Assembly: GCF_002160825.1 (NCBI RefSeq)
Contig: NZ_NFLI01000003.1
Location: 1 to 64,000 of the forward strand
From: Lachnoclostridium sp. An131
GTDB lineage: Bacteria; Bacillota; Clostridia; Lachnospirales; Lachnospiraceae
Reading direction: 5' to 3'
DNA: 64,000 bases
Part shown: in pieces, positions 16,004 to 24,613 of the stretch
Layout: each line of letters starts with the position of its first letter
How positions within the stretch are numbered: position 1 is the stretch's first letter
Made by a program: the position numbers and the translations under genes
Notes under the pieces: model-generated
Seen by the model: the letters and a program-made list of their open reading frames with translations, nothing else
Database searches by the model: none
Told to the model about the DNA's origin: nothing

Positions 16004-17314
16004 CTATCGCTTTCCCTGTGCCAGAAGGCTTTTTCTCATTTCCTGAATCGAAGGCGCCAGGGCTCTTCTGGCAGGACACACATAGCTGCAGCTTCCGCAG
16101 CCCAGGCATTCCATTCCGTGCAGGCGGCGGAACTCCTCTTCCTTGTCCTGCGCAGCCAGTTCTGCCAGCCTCACAGGGAGCAGGCGAATCGGACATACCT
16201 CCATGCAGGCGCCGCAGCGGATACAGGCGCTTGGCTTGAAAAGGTAATCCTTGCTCATACACAAAAGTCCGGTCGAGGTCTTCATCACCGGCACATTCAG
16301 ATCCGGAAGCGCGGTTCCGCGCATAGGTCCTCCGCAGACAAACTTTTTCGGCTCTCTCAAGAAGCCTCCTGCTGCATCCGGCAGCTCCGCAAAGCTGGTC
16401 CCAAGCCGCACCAGAAGATTCCTGGGGTTTTTCAGCGCCTTTCCTGTCACGGTAATGGCGCGCCGTATCAGCGGCCGCCCTTCCACGAAAGCCTCGCGGA
16501 TGGCGCAGACCGTCTCCACATTCAATACCACACAGCCTGCATCCTCGGGAAGCTGTGTAGAATCAATCTCCATACCTGTCACAGAATAAATCAGCATGCG
16601 CTCGGCACCCTGGGGATACTTTGTCTCAAACACTCGTATCTCCATACGCGGCTCCTTCTGCACAGCAAGCTGAAGCGCTGTAATGGCGTCTCTTTTATTG
16701 TCCTCGACCGCCAGGATCCCCACAGCCCTCTCGAAAAATCCCAGTACAATTCCAAGCCCTTCCACAAGGTGATCCGGCTCTTCCACCATGCGCCGGTAAT
16801 CGCTCGTCATATACGGCTCGCACTCAGTTCCGTTTACAATCACATAGCGGATCCTTTTGGGATTCCGTACCGCCAGCTTGATATGAGTCGGAAAGCCGGC
16901 GCCTCCCATGCCTGCGATTCCGGCGTCCCGGATACGCCGAAGCCTTTCTCCGGGCTCCAGTTCTCTCCAGGGCGTCACCTCCGGCACAGGAACCTGTTCG
17001 TACTGTCCGTCATTTTCTATCACAATAGAAGGAATCTCCTTGCCTGAAACCGTCATATGGGGCTCTATCGCCTTCACTGTTCCGGATACAGACGCATGAA
17101 TGGGGACGGAAATATCTCCGCTGGCCTTTGCAATCAGCTGCCCCTCCAAAACGCACTCTCCCGGTTCCACGACCGGCACTGCCAGGCCTCCGATATGCTG
17201 AAGCAGGGGATAGACCAGATCTCCCTTCGGAAGATACTCCTCCAGCATCTTATCTCTCGTAAAGCGTTTCCGTTTATGTGGAAACACCCCTCCTTTAAAG
17301 GTCATATGTCCCAT
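16004..17314 (-). CDS. rnfC: RnfC subunit of Rnf ferredoxin:NAD+ oxidoreductase
   Basis: 436 aa, matching the RnfC/NuoF-like family. MTFKGGVFPHKRK opens the protein; a barrel-sandwich domain follows; the NADH/FMN site is GMGGAGFPTHIKL (about residue 135) with VNGTECEPY after it. Two 4Fe-4S motifs close it: CIRCGACMEVCP and CLGCGSCSYVCP. RnfC is the peripheral subunit that exchanges electrons with NAD(H). The gene is followed by rnfD only, not by the usual GEAB genes, so its partner subunits must come from another locus or it works outside a classical Rnf complex. Confidence 0.92.
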   Translation of the reverse strand: MGHMTFKGGVFPHKRKRFTRDKMLEEYLPKGDLVYPLLQHIGGLAVPVVEPGECVLEGQLIAKASGDISVPIHASVSGTVKAIEPHMTVSGKEIPSIVIENDGQYEQVPVPEVTPWRELEPGERLRRIRDAGIAGMGGAGFPTHIKLAVRNPKRIRYVIVNGTECEPYMTSDYRRMVEEPDHLVEGLGIVLGFFERAVGILAVEDNKRDAITALQLAVQKEPRMEIRVFETKYPQGAERMLIYSVTGMEIDSTQLPEDAGCVVLNVETVCAIREAFVEGRPLIRRAITVTGKALKNPRNLLVRLGTSFAELPDAAGGFLREPKKFVCGGPMRGTALPDLNVPVMKTSTGLLCMSKDYLFKPSACIRCGACMEVCPIRLLPVRLAELAAQDKEEEFRRLHGMECLGCGSCSYVCPARRALAPSIQEMRKSLLAQGKR

Positions 17315-17346
17315 CCATTCTCACATCCTTTGTATCTTTTCTCTTC

Positions 17347-18291
17347 TCAGTCCTGTGTATCTCTGTTTTTTTCTTTCTTTTCCATCCGGCTTGCCGCACG
17401 TTCCTTCAGCGCCTGTGTCCTGGATTTCATATTCGGGTACGCATTCATCGCACGGCGGATCAGGATATTCCTGTGCCCCTTAAGCTGCTCATACCTGTTC
17501 TGTACAGAGGCGATACGCTCCTCGATCTGCAGCTTCCACGCTTCCTGTCTGGCCTTCTGCTCCTCAGGAGTCAGTTCAGAGGCAAAGGCAATTACTGCAT
17601 TTACCCTGTTCTCCAGCCGTTTTCGAAGCTCGCTCCCATACTCAGACAGCCGGTAGGACGCCAGACGTCCCCGCAGCTCTTCCGCGCTCTCATAAAGCCT
17701 TGTAGACTGGACAAACTCGTACACATCGTCCAGAACCTGATCCATGCCGCGCAGCCGCTTTCCAATCTGCATGGCATTTGCAAAGGAAATGCAAAAGTCC
17801 ACCAGATACAAAAGCCCTGCGGCGCACACCAGAACCTTTCCGGCCGCTGCAGAATAGAGAGACACAATCCACTCCACAAAAGGATGCAGCACATAGAACA
17901 GAACCACTGTAAACACGCCCCACCCAAGAGAGGCTCCCAGACAGATGCGCCCCTGGAAATTGAATTTATTTTTACTGTAATCCCACCAGCTGGTGTGAAA
18001 AACTGCCTCCATCAGCACCGCCGTCAGATATTCCAGAATCGTCGGGACGATGACGCCGCCCAAAAACAAAAGCGGCAGCTTTTCCGAGACAGGCTTCAAA
18101 ATCAGATAGACAGCGACTGCGCCGCAGCCGTAAATCGTACAGAGCGGGCCGGTCACAAAGCCGCGGTTCACAAAACGGTGTTCCTTTACAGATACATACG
18201 CGCTTTCCCAGGCCCAGCCGAGAAAGCTGTAGATGAAAAACCAGTTGATAATATGGTAAAGATCTGTCCCCGCAATCGTCAAATTCCACAT
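17347..18291 (-). CDS. PF06541-type membrane protein (putative ABC transporter permease)
   Basis: 314 aa from ATG 18291 with GGGAG 5 nt upstream; an in-frame GTG at 18324 adds only 11 residues. The N-terminal 190 residues hold about six membrane segments with INWFFIYSFLGWAWES and NRGFVTGPLCTIYGCGAV, the signature of the family annotated as putative ABC transporter permease (CmpB/DUF1113). The C-terminal 125 residues are a highly charged helical region that looks like a coiled coil. No ATPase is nearby, so the transporter label is only a family name. It lies between rpsA and rnfC in the same direction. Confidence 0.72.
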   Translation of the reverse strand: MWNLTIAGTDLYHIINWFFIYSFLGWAWESAYVSVKEHRFVNRGFVTGPLCTIYGCGAVAVYLILKPVSEKLPLLFLGGVIVPTILEYLTAVLMEAVFHTSWWDYSKNKFNFQGRICLGASLGWGVFTVVLFYVLHPFVEWIVSLYSAAAGKVLVCAAGLLYLVDFCISFANAMQIGKRLRGMDQVLDDVYEFVQSTRLYESAEELRGRLASYRLSEYGSELRKRLENRVNAVIAFASELTPEEQKARQEAWKLQIEERIASVQNRYEQLKGHRNILIRRAMNAYPNMKSRTQALKERAASRMEKKEKNRDTQD

Positions 18292-18390
18292 AAAGACTCC
18301 CAAACAAGACGCGAGGACACGCACGCTTCAGGTGCCTGTCCTCCCGTCAGTCCTTTTAAACAGGAAAGCCTCCCGGCTGTTCCCGTATTT

Positions 18391-19515
18391 TTACTCCTCT
18401 GTCTCGGCAGCAACTGTGTCGATATCTACATCTGCCACATCCTCATCAGCCGCATGGGCTTCCTGGGAATTCTGCAGCGCCTTCATACTCAGAGAAATCT
18501 TCTTCTCTTCGCCGTTGAAATCTACAACCTTAGCCTCGATCTCCTGGCCGATGCTCAATACATCAGAGGGCTTCTCTACATGCTCTCTGGAGATCTGGGA
18601 TACGTGAAGCAGGGCATCTACGCCCGGCTCAAGCTCCACAAACGCGCCGAAATCGGTCATTCTGGCTACACGGCCTGTCACAATATTTCCTGCCGCATAC
18701 TTTTCATCTGCATGAAGCCACGGATTCTGATCCTCAAATTTCAGGCTCAGGGCAATCTTTGTATCGCGGATATCCTTAATCAGGACAGTCAGCTTCTCGC
18801 CTACCTTGAAGACCTTCTTCGGGTTTTCTACTCTTCCCCAGGACATCTCGGAAATATGAAGCAGGCCGTCTGCGCCGCCCAGGTCTACGAACGCGCCGAA
18901 ATCGGTCACATTCTTTACTACGCCCTCTACCACATCGCCTACATGGATGCGCTCAAACAGAGCCTTCTGCTGCTCAGCCTTCTGAGCCAGAATCAGCTGC
19001 TTGCGGTTTCCAATGATACGGCCTCTGCGGGGATTGAACTCTGTAATTACAAAGCTGATCTCCTGACCTTCATATTTTGCCAGGCTCTTCTCGTAGGTAT
19101 CGGATACCAGGCTGGCCGGAATAAATACACGGGACTCGTCCACAACGACGCTTAAGCCTCCGTCCAGTACCTGGGTTACGGGAGCGGTCAGAACCTCTCC
19201 GCTCTCAAACGCCTCCTTCAGGCGCTTGCTTCCCTTCTCGGCGGCCAGACGCTTGTAGGTCAGGAGAACCTGTCCCTCTCCGTCGTTCACCTTCAGAACC
19301 TTTACTTCCATGGTGTCTCCCACGTGAATGCAGGTCGTCAGGTCTACCGGTGTATTGCTGTACTCGCTCTTTGTCAGGATACCGTCTGATTTGTAGCCTA
19401 TGTTCAAGATGACTTCATCTTCTTTGACATCAATAACAGTGCCTTCGACAACCTCCCCATTCCTTATTGTTTTCAGTGAATCTTCAAGCATTTGTTCAAA
19501 ACTTAATTCTGACAT
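18391..19515 (-). CDS. rpsA: S1 RNA-binding domain protein (ribosomal protein S1 homologue)
   Basis: 374 aa from ATG 19515, preceded by AGGAGG at 9 nt; the ATG lies 20 nt inside the end of ispH, in another frame. Four S1 domains run in order at about residues 14-87, 102-170, 186-254 and 271-343. The third and fourth contain VTDFGAFVDLGGADGLLHISE and MTDFGAFVELEPGVDALLHVS, the canonical S1 barrel. The C-terminal tail is acidic. Clostridial S1 homologues have this four-domain form and follow ispH; in some species the two are one fused gene. It assists mRNA binding to the ribosome. Confidence 0.92.
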   Translation of the reverse strand: MSELSFEQMLEDSLKTIRNGEVVEGTVIDVKEDEVILNIGYKSDGILTKSEYSNTPVDLTTCIHVGDTMEVKVLKVNDGEGQVLLTYKRLAAEKGSKRLKEAFESGEVLTAPVTQVLDGGLSVVVDESRVFIPASLVSDTYEKSLAKYEGQEISFVITEFNPRRGRIIGNRKQLILAQKAEQQKALFERIHVGDVVEGVVKNVTDFGAFVDLGGADGLLHISEMSWGRVENPKKVFKVGEKLTVLIKDIRDTKIALSLKFEDQNPWLHADEKYAAGNIVTGRVARMTDFGAFVELEPGVDALLHVSQISREHVEKPSDVLSIGQEIEAKVVDFNGEEKKISLSMKALQNSQEAHAADEDVADVDIDTVAAETEE

Positions 19516-20347
19516 GTTTTTGAACCTCCTCAATAATTTTGTTGGGGGTTGAAGCCCCTGCTGTAATACCTACGCAACGAATGGACTCCGATGTCTTCAA
19601 ATCCAAATCATCAAGTGACTGTATATAGTAAGTATTTTCACATTCTTTTTTGCATATTTCAAATAACTTCTGCGTGTTGGAGCTGTGACTGCCGCCTATG
19701 ACAATCATCGCGTCCACTTTCGATGCGATCTGCCCCGCTTCCGTCTGCCGCTCCTCTGTTGCACTGCAAATCGTATTTAAAACAAGTATATCATACCCCT
19801 TTTTCGAAATAATTTCAACTAAATCTTCAAATTTATTGTAGTTAAATGTCGTCTGGGACACGATACAAATCTTTTCTTCCATGGGCGCCGCAAAATTTTC
19901 GGCTTCTTCCATGGATTCTATCACATAAGAAGGCTTCTGGCACCATCCGCGGATCCCTTCCACCTCAGGATGCTTCGCATTCCCGATGATAAGAATCCGG
20001 CGCCCGTTTTCCTCCTCCCGCTGCACAATGCGGTGAATTTTGCGCACAAAGGGACAGGTCGCATCCACAAGACGGATCCCTTTTTTCTCCAGCAGCTCAT
20101 AAATATGCCTTCCGACTCCATGCGCGCGGATGATTACCGTTCCCTCTGTCAGCGCAGCCAGCTCCTCCTCCGAATCCAGAACGCGGACGCCCTTTTCCTC
20201 CAATTCGCGCACCACCATTTCATTGTGGACAATGGGGCCGTAGGTATAAATAGGTCCTTCTGCCTTCTCAATCTGTTCATATACCGTATCGACAGCCCGC
20301 CGGACACCAAAACAGAATCCGGCTGTCTTCGCAAGGATTACTTCCAT
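19496..20347 (-). CDS. ispH: 4-hydroxy-3-methylbut-2-enyl diphosphate reductase (IspH/LytB)
   Basis: 283 aa, normal length. The three cluster cysteines are in AGFCFGVRRAV, DATCPFVRKIH and NTICSATEERQ; AHGVGRHIYELL, SHSSNTQKL and TAGAS(T)P motifs complete the active site. The enzyme makes IPP and DMAPP, the last step of the MEP isoprenoid pathway, using a 4Fe-4S cluster and ferredoxin or flavodoxin electrons. It overlaps the S1 gene by 20 nt and follows cmk by 58 nt. The ribosome site AAGGAG is about 16 nt from the ATG, a little far. Confidence 0.96.
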   Translation of the reverse strand: MEVILAKTAGFCFGVRRAVDTVYEQIEKAEGPIYTYGPIVHNEMVVRELEEKGVRVLDSEEELAALTEGTVIIRAHGVGRHIYELLEKKGIRLVDATCPFVRKIHRIVQREEENGRRILIIGNAKHPEVEGIRGWCQKPSYVIESMEEAENFAAPMEEKICIVSQTTFNYNKFEDLVEIISKKGYDILVLNTICSATEERQTEAGQIASKVDAMIVIGGSHSSNTQKLFEICKKECENTYYIQSLDDLDLKTSESIRCVGITAGASTPNKIIEEVQKHVRIKF

Positions 20348-20405
20348 AATAGATGAATTTCTTCTCCTTATTCAATCTCCAAATGTCAATGCCGCTTGAG
20401 CCGGA

Positions 20406-21068
20406 CTATTTTTCCTGAACCAGGGAAATGATTTTTCCAATCACTTCCTCCACGGTCATATCGGAAGAATCGACCAGAACCGCGTCCTCTGCCTGCCGCA
20501 GAGGAGAAAACTCCCGGGTCATATCCCGCTCGTCCCGTTCTCTGATATCCGCCTCAATCTCTTCCAGATTACAGTCCTGTCCCTTTGCCGACAGCTCGTC
20601 ATAGCGGCGCTTTGCCCGGCAGCCCGTGCCTGCCGTCAGGTATACCTTCACGTTCGCGTCCGGCAGAACGCAGGTGCCGATGTCTCTGCCGTCCATCACC
20701 ACATTTTCCCGGGCAGCCAGCGCCTGCTGAAGCTCCACCAGCTTTCTTCTCACATCCGGATTGACTGAAGAAGCCGAAGCCATATTTCCGACCTCCTCCG
20801 TGCGCAGAAGACCTGTCACGTTCTCGCCATTCAGAAGCACCTGCTGCGCGCCGTCCACGTATGAAATGGTAATATCCGCATGGCGGCTGGCCTCGCTGAT
20901 CCCTTCTGCGTCCGCGGCGTCAATATGCCGGCGCAGCAGGTACAGAGCCATAGCGCGGTACATGGCGCCTGTGTCCACATAGATATAGCCAAGCCTTTCC
21001 GCCACTGCCTTCGCCACAGTGCTTTTTCCGGCTCCCGCCGGACCATCGATCGCTATCTGATAACTCAT
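20406..21068 (-). CDS. cmk: Cytidylate kinase
   Basis: 220 aa. The P-loop is IDGPAGAGKSTVAKAVAE at the N-terminus; YVDTGAMYRA binds the acceptor, and VVMDGRDIGTCVLP and the C-terminal RDERDMTREFSPLRQAEDA lid are typical of bacterial CMP kinase. It phosphorylates CMP and dCMP. It overlaps the FakA-like fragment by 4 nt (ATGA) and precedes ispH and rpsA; the cmk-ispH-rpsA order is conserved in many Clostridia. Confidence 0.96.
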   Translation of the reverse strand: MSYQIAIDGPAGAGKSTVAKAVAERLGYIYVDTGAMYRAMALYLLRRHIDAADAEGISEASRHADITISYVDGAQQVLLNGENVTGLLRTEEVGNMASASSVNPDVRRKLVELQQALAARENVVMDGRDIGTCVLPDANVKVYLTAGTGCRAKRRYDELSAKGQDCNLEEIEADIRERDERDMTREFSPLRQAEDAVLVDSSDMTVEEVIGKIISLVQEK

Positions 21069-21316
21069 CCTTTTAAACCTCTCGCCTGTCTGTCCATGTC
21101 CTCAATCACAATATCATAGATCTCGCCAAGTCCTGCACAGTATTCCAGCACCTTCCAGGGCTCATTCGTGTGGAAATGAATTTTAATCAAATCCTCATCT
21201 CCTACCGCCAGCAGGCAGTCTCCCTGAAAGTTTTCAGTAAAATATTCGCTGATTTCATCCTCATCCAGGTTTTCCCCTTCAATCAGCAGCTGCGTGTCGT
21301 ATTTGAATTCCAGCAT
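21065..21316 (-). CDS. Small protein matching the C-terminal part of FakA/DAK2-type proteins
   Basis: 83 aa. The sequence FKYDTQLLIEGENLDEDEI...GDEDLIKIHFHTNEPWKVLEY closely resembles one internal segment of YloV/FakA (fatty-acid kinase, DAK2 domain family), where the GDEDLIKVHVHTN motif is diagnostic. Here it stands alone as a complete short ORF with a GGTGGAG site and its own promoter. It is coupled to cmk by a 4-nt overlap. It lacks the DAK2 nucleotide-binding half, so kinase activity is not expected; it may be a stand-alone regulatory or binding domain. Databases call such proteins 'kinase to dihydroxyacetone kinase'. Confidence 0.7.
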   Translation of the reverse strand: MLEFKYDTQLLIEGENLDEDEISEYFTENFQGDCLLAVGDEDLIKIHFHTNEPWKVLEYCAGLGEIYDIVIEDMDRQARGLKG

Positions 21317-21352
21317 TCAGCATCTCCACCTTTCAAAATCTGCACTTTCTAC

Positions 21353-21381
21353 ATTATAGCCGAATTGGGGGATACACGCAA
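21353..21381 (-). promoter_or_regulatory. Sigma-A type promoter of the cmk-ispH-rpsA transcript
   Basis: On the minus strand TTGCGT (21381-21376) and TATAAT (21358-21353) are exactly 17 nt apart, and the start codon of the FakA-like gene is 37 nt downstream of the -10. Confidence 0.7.
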
Positions 21382-21387
21382 TTACTA

Positions 21388-21431
21388 TTTTTATCGAAGC
21401 CGCTCTGGTATATTTTTTATCGAAGCCGCTC
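21388..21431. repeat. 18-bp direct repeat upstream of a response regulator gene
   Basis: TTTTTATCGAAGCCGCTC occurs twice with no mismatch, at 21388-21405 and 21414-21431 (period 26). The pair lies just upstream of the minus-strand promoter and about 110 nt before the response regulator ATG. Tandem sites on one DNA face fit an OmpR-type regulator binding as dimers, possibly the adjacent one. Confidence 0.6.
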
Positions 21432-21538
21432 GGGACGGGACATGGAAATACCGCGATTTCAAAGGAGAAAGCATCTGTGCGGCTTGTACTATCCAGGGAA
21501 ACGAATTATAATGGTTCCGGAGGTGCAGGGAACAAAAA

Positions 21539-22222
21539 ATGCAAAAAATACTCTATGTTGAAGATGATTTAAGCCTGATTGACGGCCTGCAATATACTTT
21601 GGAGAACAGCGGATATGCCGTAGACAATGCGAAAACCGTCAAAGAGGCATTATTATTGTTTCGGAAAAATCGTTATGATTTGCTGCTACTGGATGTCACT
21701 CTGCCGGACGGCACAGGATTTGATATCTGCAAAAAGGTACGGAGCAGTTCAACGATCCCGATTATATTTTTGACTGCGTCCGATCAGGAGATCAGCATTG
21801 TGAGGGGCCTTGATATGGGCGGCGACGATTACATCACAAAACCCTTCAAACTCAATGAGCTGCTTTCCAGAATAAAAGCACTTCTTCGGCGTTCTCTGCA
21901 ATTTTCAAAAGCAGAGACCATCTTAGAGGCAAATGGTATTCGTGTAGATACCACTGAAAGGCTTGTCTGGAAAAACGGCGAGCCGGTTGACCTGCCTCTG
22001 GCAGAATACAAACTTCTGTGCCTGTTCCTGCAAAATCCAAATCATCTCATGCCACGGGAAATGATTTTAGACCGTATGTGGGATGGCAATGGGAATTTTG
22101 TAGATGATAATACTTTATCCGTTTATATCCGGCGGCTGCGAAACAAAATTGAAAATACGCCAAATGCGCCCAAATATCTGCTGACCGAACGGGGAATTGG
22201 ATATAAATGGGTTGTTGAGTGA
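21539..22222 (+). CDS. OmpR/PhoB family response regulator (BceR/VanR-like)
   Basis: 227 aa. The receiver domain has ILYVEDDLSL, the phosphoacceptor Asp in LLLLDVTLPDG, Thr in FLTAS and Lys in DDYITKPF. The C-terminal winged helix has LPLAEYKLLCLFLQNPN and YIRRLRNKIE...ERGIGYKW. These regulators act with a kinase that senses cell-envelope stress or peptide antibiotics. The matching kinase gene starts 11 nt downstream but is truncated, so signalling through this pair is probably lost. It is the first gene of an AT-richer accessory region. Confidence 0.9.
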   Translation: MQKILYVEDDLSLIDGLQYTLENSGYAVDNAKTVKEALLLFRKNRYDLLLLDVTLPDGTGFDICKKVRSSSTIPIIFLTASDQEISIVRGLDMGGDDYITKPFKLNELLSRIKALLRRSLQFSKAETILEANGIRVDTTERLVWKNGEPVDLPLAEYKLLCLFLQNPNHLMPREMILDRMWDGNGNFVDDNTLSVYIRRLRNKIENTPNAPKYLLTERGIGYKWVVE

Positions 22223-22232
22223 GGGCGGATCT

Positions 22233-22919
22233 ATGGGCAAATTAGGAAAAGAAACAAAGACACTGTTAATCACTGTTACTGCTATCTGCCTCGTCTCCTT
22301 TCTTCTGGCAGGAGAGATTGCCACACTTCTGGCAAAAAATTTTCAGCAGGAATTACTGCTCCATGATTATGGTGTCGCAGGCCATTTGCTAAACAATGAA
22401 AACGAGCTGTCAATCGCCGCTTTTACTTCGCAGCCAGACGAGAATGACCTGGAACGCGGCAGGGCGGCTTTGGCTTCTATTGGGTATGATGAAACGGCTT
22501 CCATGCGTTTTCTGCCTGCTGTCCGGACATACCGGAATCAGACGATGCTTTCTGTATTTCTGCTGCTGGTTTTCCTGTTCGGAGCAGTCTACATATCGCT
22601 GTTTCTCTATCTTCGCCGCCAGCACAAGGCTTTTCGTAACGCTGAAAATACCATCCTCCAGTTTCTGGATGGAAATACCACATCCCGCATCGAATGTTCA
22701 CAGGCTGGTGACTGGTACAGCCTTTTTCACGCCATCAATGAAATGGCGGCTATCCTCTCTGCTCATGCCGAAAACCAGCGGCAGACCAAAGAATTTTTGC
22801 AGGACATTATTTCGGATGTATCACATCAGATGAAAACACCGCTGTCTGCCCTGAACATGTACCATGAGATTATAGAGAGCCACAAAGAGGATGCCACAGC
22901 CGTGAGCAGCTTCTACTAA
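22233..22919 (+). pseudogene. Truncated sensor histidine kinase
   Basis: 228 aa from ATG 22233 (GAGGGCGG upstream). It has an N-terminal membrane segment (about residues 10-32), a short extracytoplasmic stretch, a second segment (about 105-127), a HAMP-like linker and the start of the HisKA domain with the phosphoacceptor in DVSHQMKTPLSALNMYHEI. Translation stops about 20 residues after the His box (ATAVSSFY), so the rest of the dimerisation helix and the whole ATP-binding domain are missing and are not found in the next 70 bp. It follows the response regulator as kinases of this family do. Loss by deletion is the simplest explanation. Confidence 0.8.
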
Positions 22920-22991
22920 TTTGAGGTATTTGATACAATCACATTTTTTATTTTGGAAATGAACGCCTTTGAACACCCCCTGCGGGGATAT

Positions 22992-23432
22992 TCAATTCTG
23001 ACTTTCCCGAACAATCATCAAATGGCATACACCAAATAAAAGCGAAGCAGCAATCAAGGAATAATGCCGCAGCAAAACGCCATTCATCAGAAACAAAACA
23101 ACTGGAATAATGGCCAATCCGTACAAAGTGCTGATCCCGCCCCTGCGCTTTTTAATCCAGAGGAAGCCATATAGCAGAAGAAGAATAACAGTAGAAGCAA
23201 TCCACAAAGACATTTCACCAACAGATTGAAAACCAAACTTCCAGTTCTTTATCCAAATCGGAAGTACCATAAAAATCATGCATCCGTATCTGCCAATCTG
23301 TTCAAGAACATTAATGATTCGATATTTACTGCTAAATCCTTCAGCATCTCCCGTCTTAAGAGCCACAATATTGATTAAGATAAGCAGTATGACAGCTGTC
23401 AGATTAATTCCGTTTATCCACCCAAACTCCAT
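22992..23432 (-). CDS. Multi-pass membrane protein, unrecognised
   Basis: 146 aa from ATG 23432, which has AAGGAG upstream; an in-frame start at 23471 lies inside the preceding gene. Four or five hydrophobic segments are visible (about residues 8-23, 46-63, 72-90, 101-116 and 120-135) separated by short charged loops such as KKRRGG. No family motif is recognised. It starts 14 nt after the alpha/beta hydrolase gene and is probably co-transcribed with it. AT-richer than the flanking housekeeping genes. Confidence 0.6.
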   Translation of the reverse strand: MEFGWINGINLTAVILLILINIVALKTGDAEGFSSKYRIINVLEQIGRYGCMIFMVLPIWIKNWKFGFQSVGEMSLWIASTVILLLLYGFLWIKKRRGGISTLYGLAIIPVVLFLMNGVLLRHYSLIAASLLFGVCHLMIVRESQN

Positions 23433-23445
23433 TGCGCCGACTCCT

Positions 23446-24198
23446 TTACTCCTGCAAAAACTTCTCCACACATTCTATCCACTGCTCTGGTTGGTATATC
23501 ATCGTATAACAATGAGCGCAGCCATTGAAACACACAATCCTTGTTTCCGGATAATATTTTTTCATAAGTCTTGCAGACTTTTTGGAAAGGACTTCGTTTG
23601 CCTTTGTCCCGTGAATAAACAGTATTCTGCTTTTGTTTGCAGAAGTCCTAAGTTCTCCGCCTGCAAATACCGAGTTCACCATGTTTTCAATGGAAGCATT
23701 ACTCATCCGGTCAGCGATTTTTAAGTAGCTTTCCAGATACTTTTCAGGCAGAAAATACCGCTTGTAATTCTCGATAACCTTTGCTTCCCTGCGCTTTGAC
23801 CTGTGAATAATACTTTTGTAATTGCTTATCATGATTCTTACAGCAAACTTTGGACACTTTACCAATGGTGCACCATCCAGAACAAGATTTAATACTTCTA
23901 TCTTTCCGTTCTTCCATATCTCATGGGCAATTTTTCCGCCGAGAGATATTCCGCATAGAACATCAACGACTTGAATTCCCCTTTCTTTTAAACGTCTGAT
24001 AATATCTTTTGCTTCAGCGCAAACAGAAATAAACTCACTTCTCTTCTCCTCCGTGTGAGCATTCAGGGAGACGGCATAGACATTATACCGGTTTTTATAA
24101 AATTCAATCTGGGGCATCCACACCTGCCATGGCGTAAGTACGCCATGTATTAACACCATGACTGGTTTATTTCCGCTAACAAATTCGTGTATTAGCAT
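23446..24198 (-). CDS. Alpha/beta fold hydrolase
   Basis: 250 aa. MVLIHGVLTPWQVW supplies the HG oxyanion motif. The nucleophile elbow is CGISLGGKIAHE (G-x-S-x-G, near residue 84). FIHGTKANEVL and GCAHCYTMIYQPEQW supply the late loops, the second containing the probable catalytic His. The family covers esterases and lipases; the substrate cannot be predicted. The ATG has GGAG 8 nt upstream and overlaps the tail of an upstream remnant by 7 nt, which suggests it was once translationally coupled to a now-lost gene. It lies in the accessory region. Confidence 0.78.
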   Translation of the reverse strand: MLIHEFVSGNKPVMVLIHGVLTPWQVWMPQIEFYKNRYNVYAVSLNAHTEEKRSEFISVCAEAKDIIRRLKERGIQVVDVLCGISLGGKIAHEIWKNGKIEVLNLVLDGAPLVKCPKFAVRIMISNYKSIIHRSKRREAKVIENYKRYFLPEKYLESYLKIADRMSNASIENMVNSVFAGGELRTSANKSRILFIHGTKANEVLSKKSARLMKKYYPETRIVCFNGCAHCYTMIYQPEQWIECVEKFLQE

Positions 24199-24383
24199 CC
24201 ACCTTGCTCCTTTTTAAATTCGTACATTTTGTACATAGATGCTGCCACTTTCCCCGCATACAGATATTGAAAAATGATTTTCTCCAACCCCTGCAGCTCG
24301 TTCACATATTTCATTGGGGTCAGGCTGTGTTCTCCAAGAAAAACCAATCCGGATTTATCTGCCAGTTCACAAGGTTTTTCCAT
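24192..24383 (-). pseudogene. Orphan C-terminal tail of a lost gene
   Basis: A 63-residue open frame whose last 40 residues (from MKYVNELQGLEKII to KKEQGGC) look like a real helical C-terminus, while the first 23 only read the AAC(3) remnant in the wrong frame. It overlaps the hydrolase start by 7 nt in the manner of a coupled gene pair. I cannot name the parent family. The likely history is a deletion that joined the front of an AAC(3) gene to the back of another gene. Confidence 0.4.
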
Positions 24384-24610
24384 GACTGTGCAGGCATCAT
24401 AATTGTTCCTTCATCGCCAACTGCTTCCAAAAGCGCCTCTATCATCACCTGTGCACCGCCGCAGACAAAGCCAAGACTGCTCAGAGAGGTATGCACCATG
24501 ACCGTCTGACCTTTACAAATACCAACATATGCTAAAGCTTCCAATATATCCTGTTTTAATACGATTTTTCGTACCAATTCCTTATATTCCTTTTTATAAT
24601 CAGAGGTCAT
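24320..24610 (-). pseudogene. Truncated AAC(3)-family N-acetyltransferase
   Basis: 96 residues that match the front third of the aminoglycoside 3-N-acetyltransferase family: GQTVMVHTSLSSLGFVCGG and DEGTIMMPAQSWKN are typical. The family is about 260-270 aa; here the frame leaves the homology after the SWKN segment and stops. The GAAT/His regions needed for acetyl transfer are missing, so no resistance function is expected. The start codon has GGGAGG upstream and directly follows a small XRE remnant. Confidence 0.75.
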
Positions 24611-24613
24611 CGC

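Noticed and set aside
24192-24383. Frame-shifted continuation of the AAC(3) gene
   Set aside because: The residues after the overlap do not match any later part of the AAC(3) family, so this is a different gene's tail.
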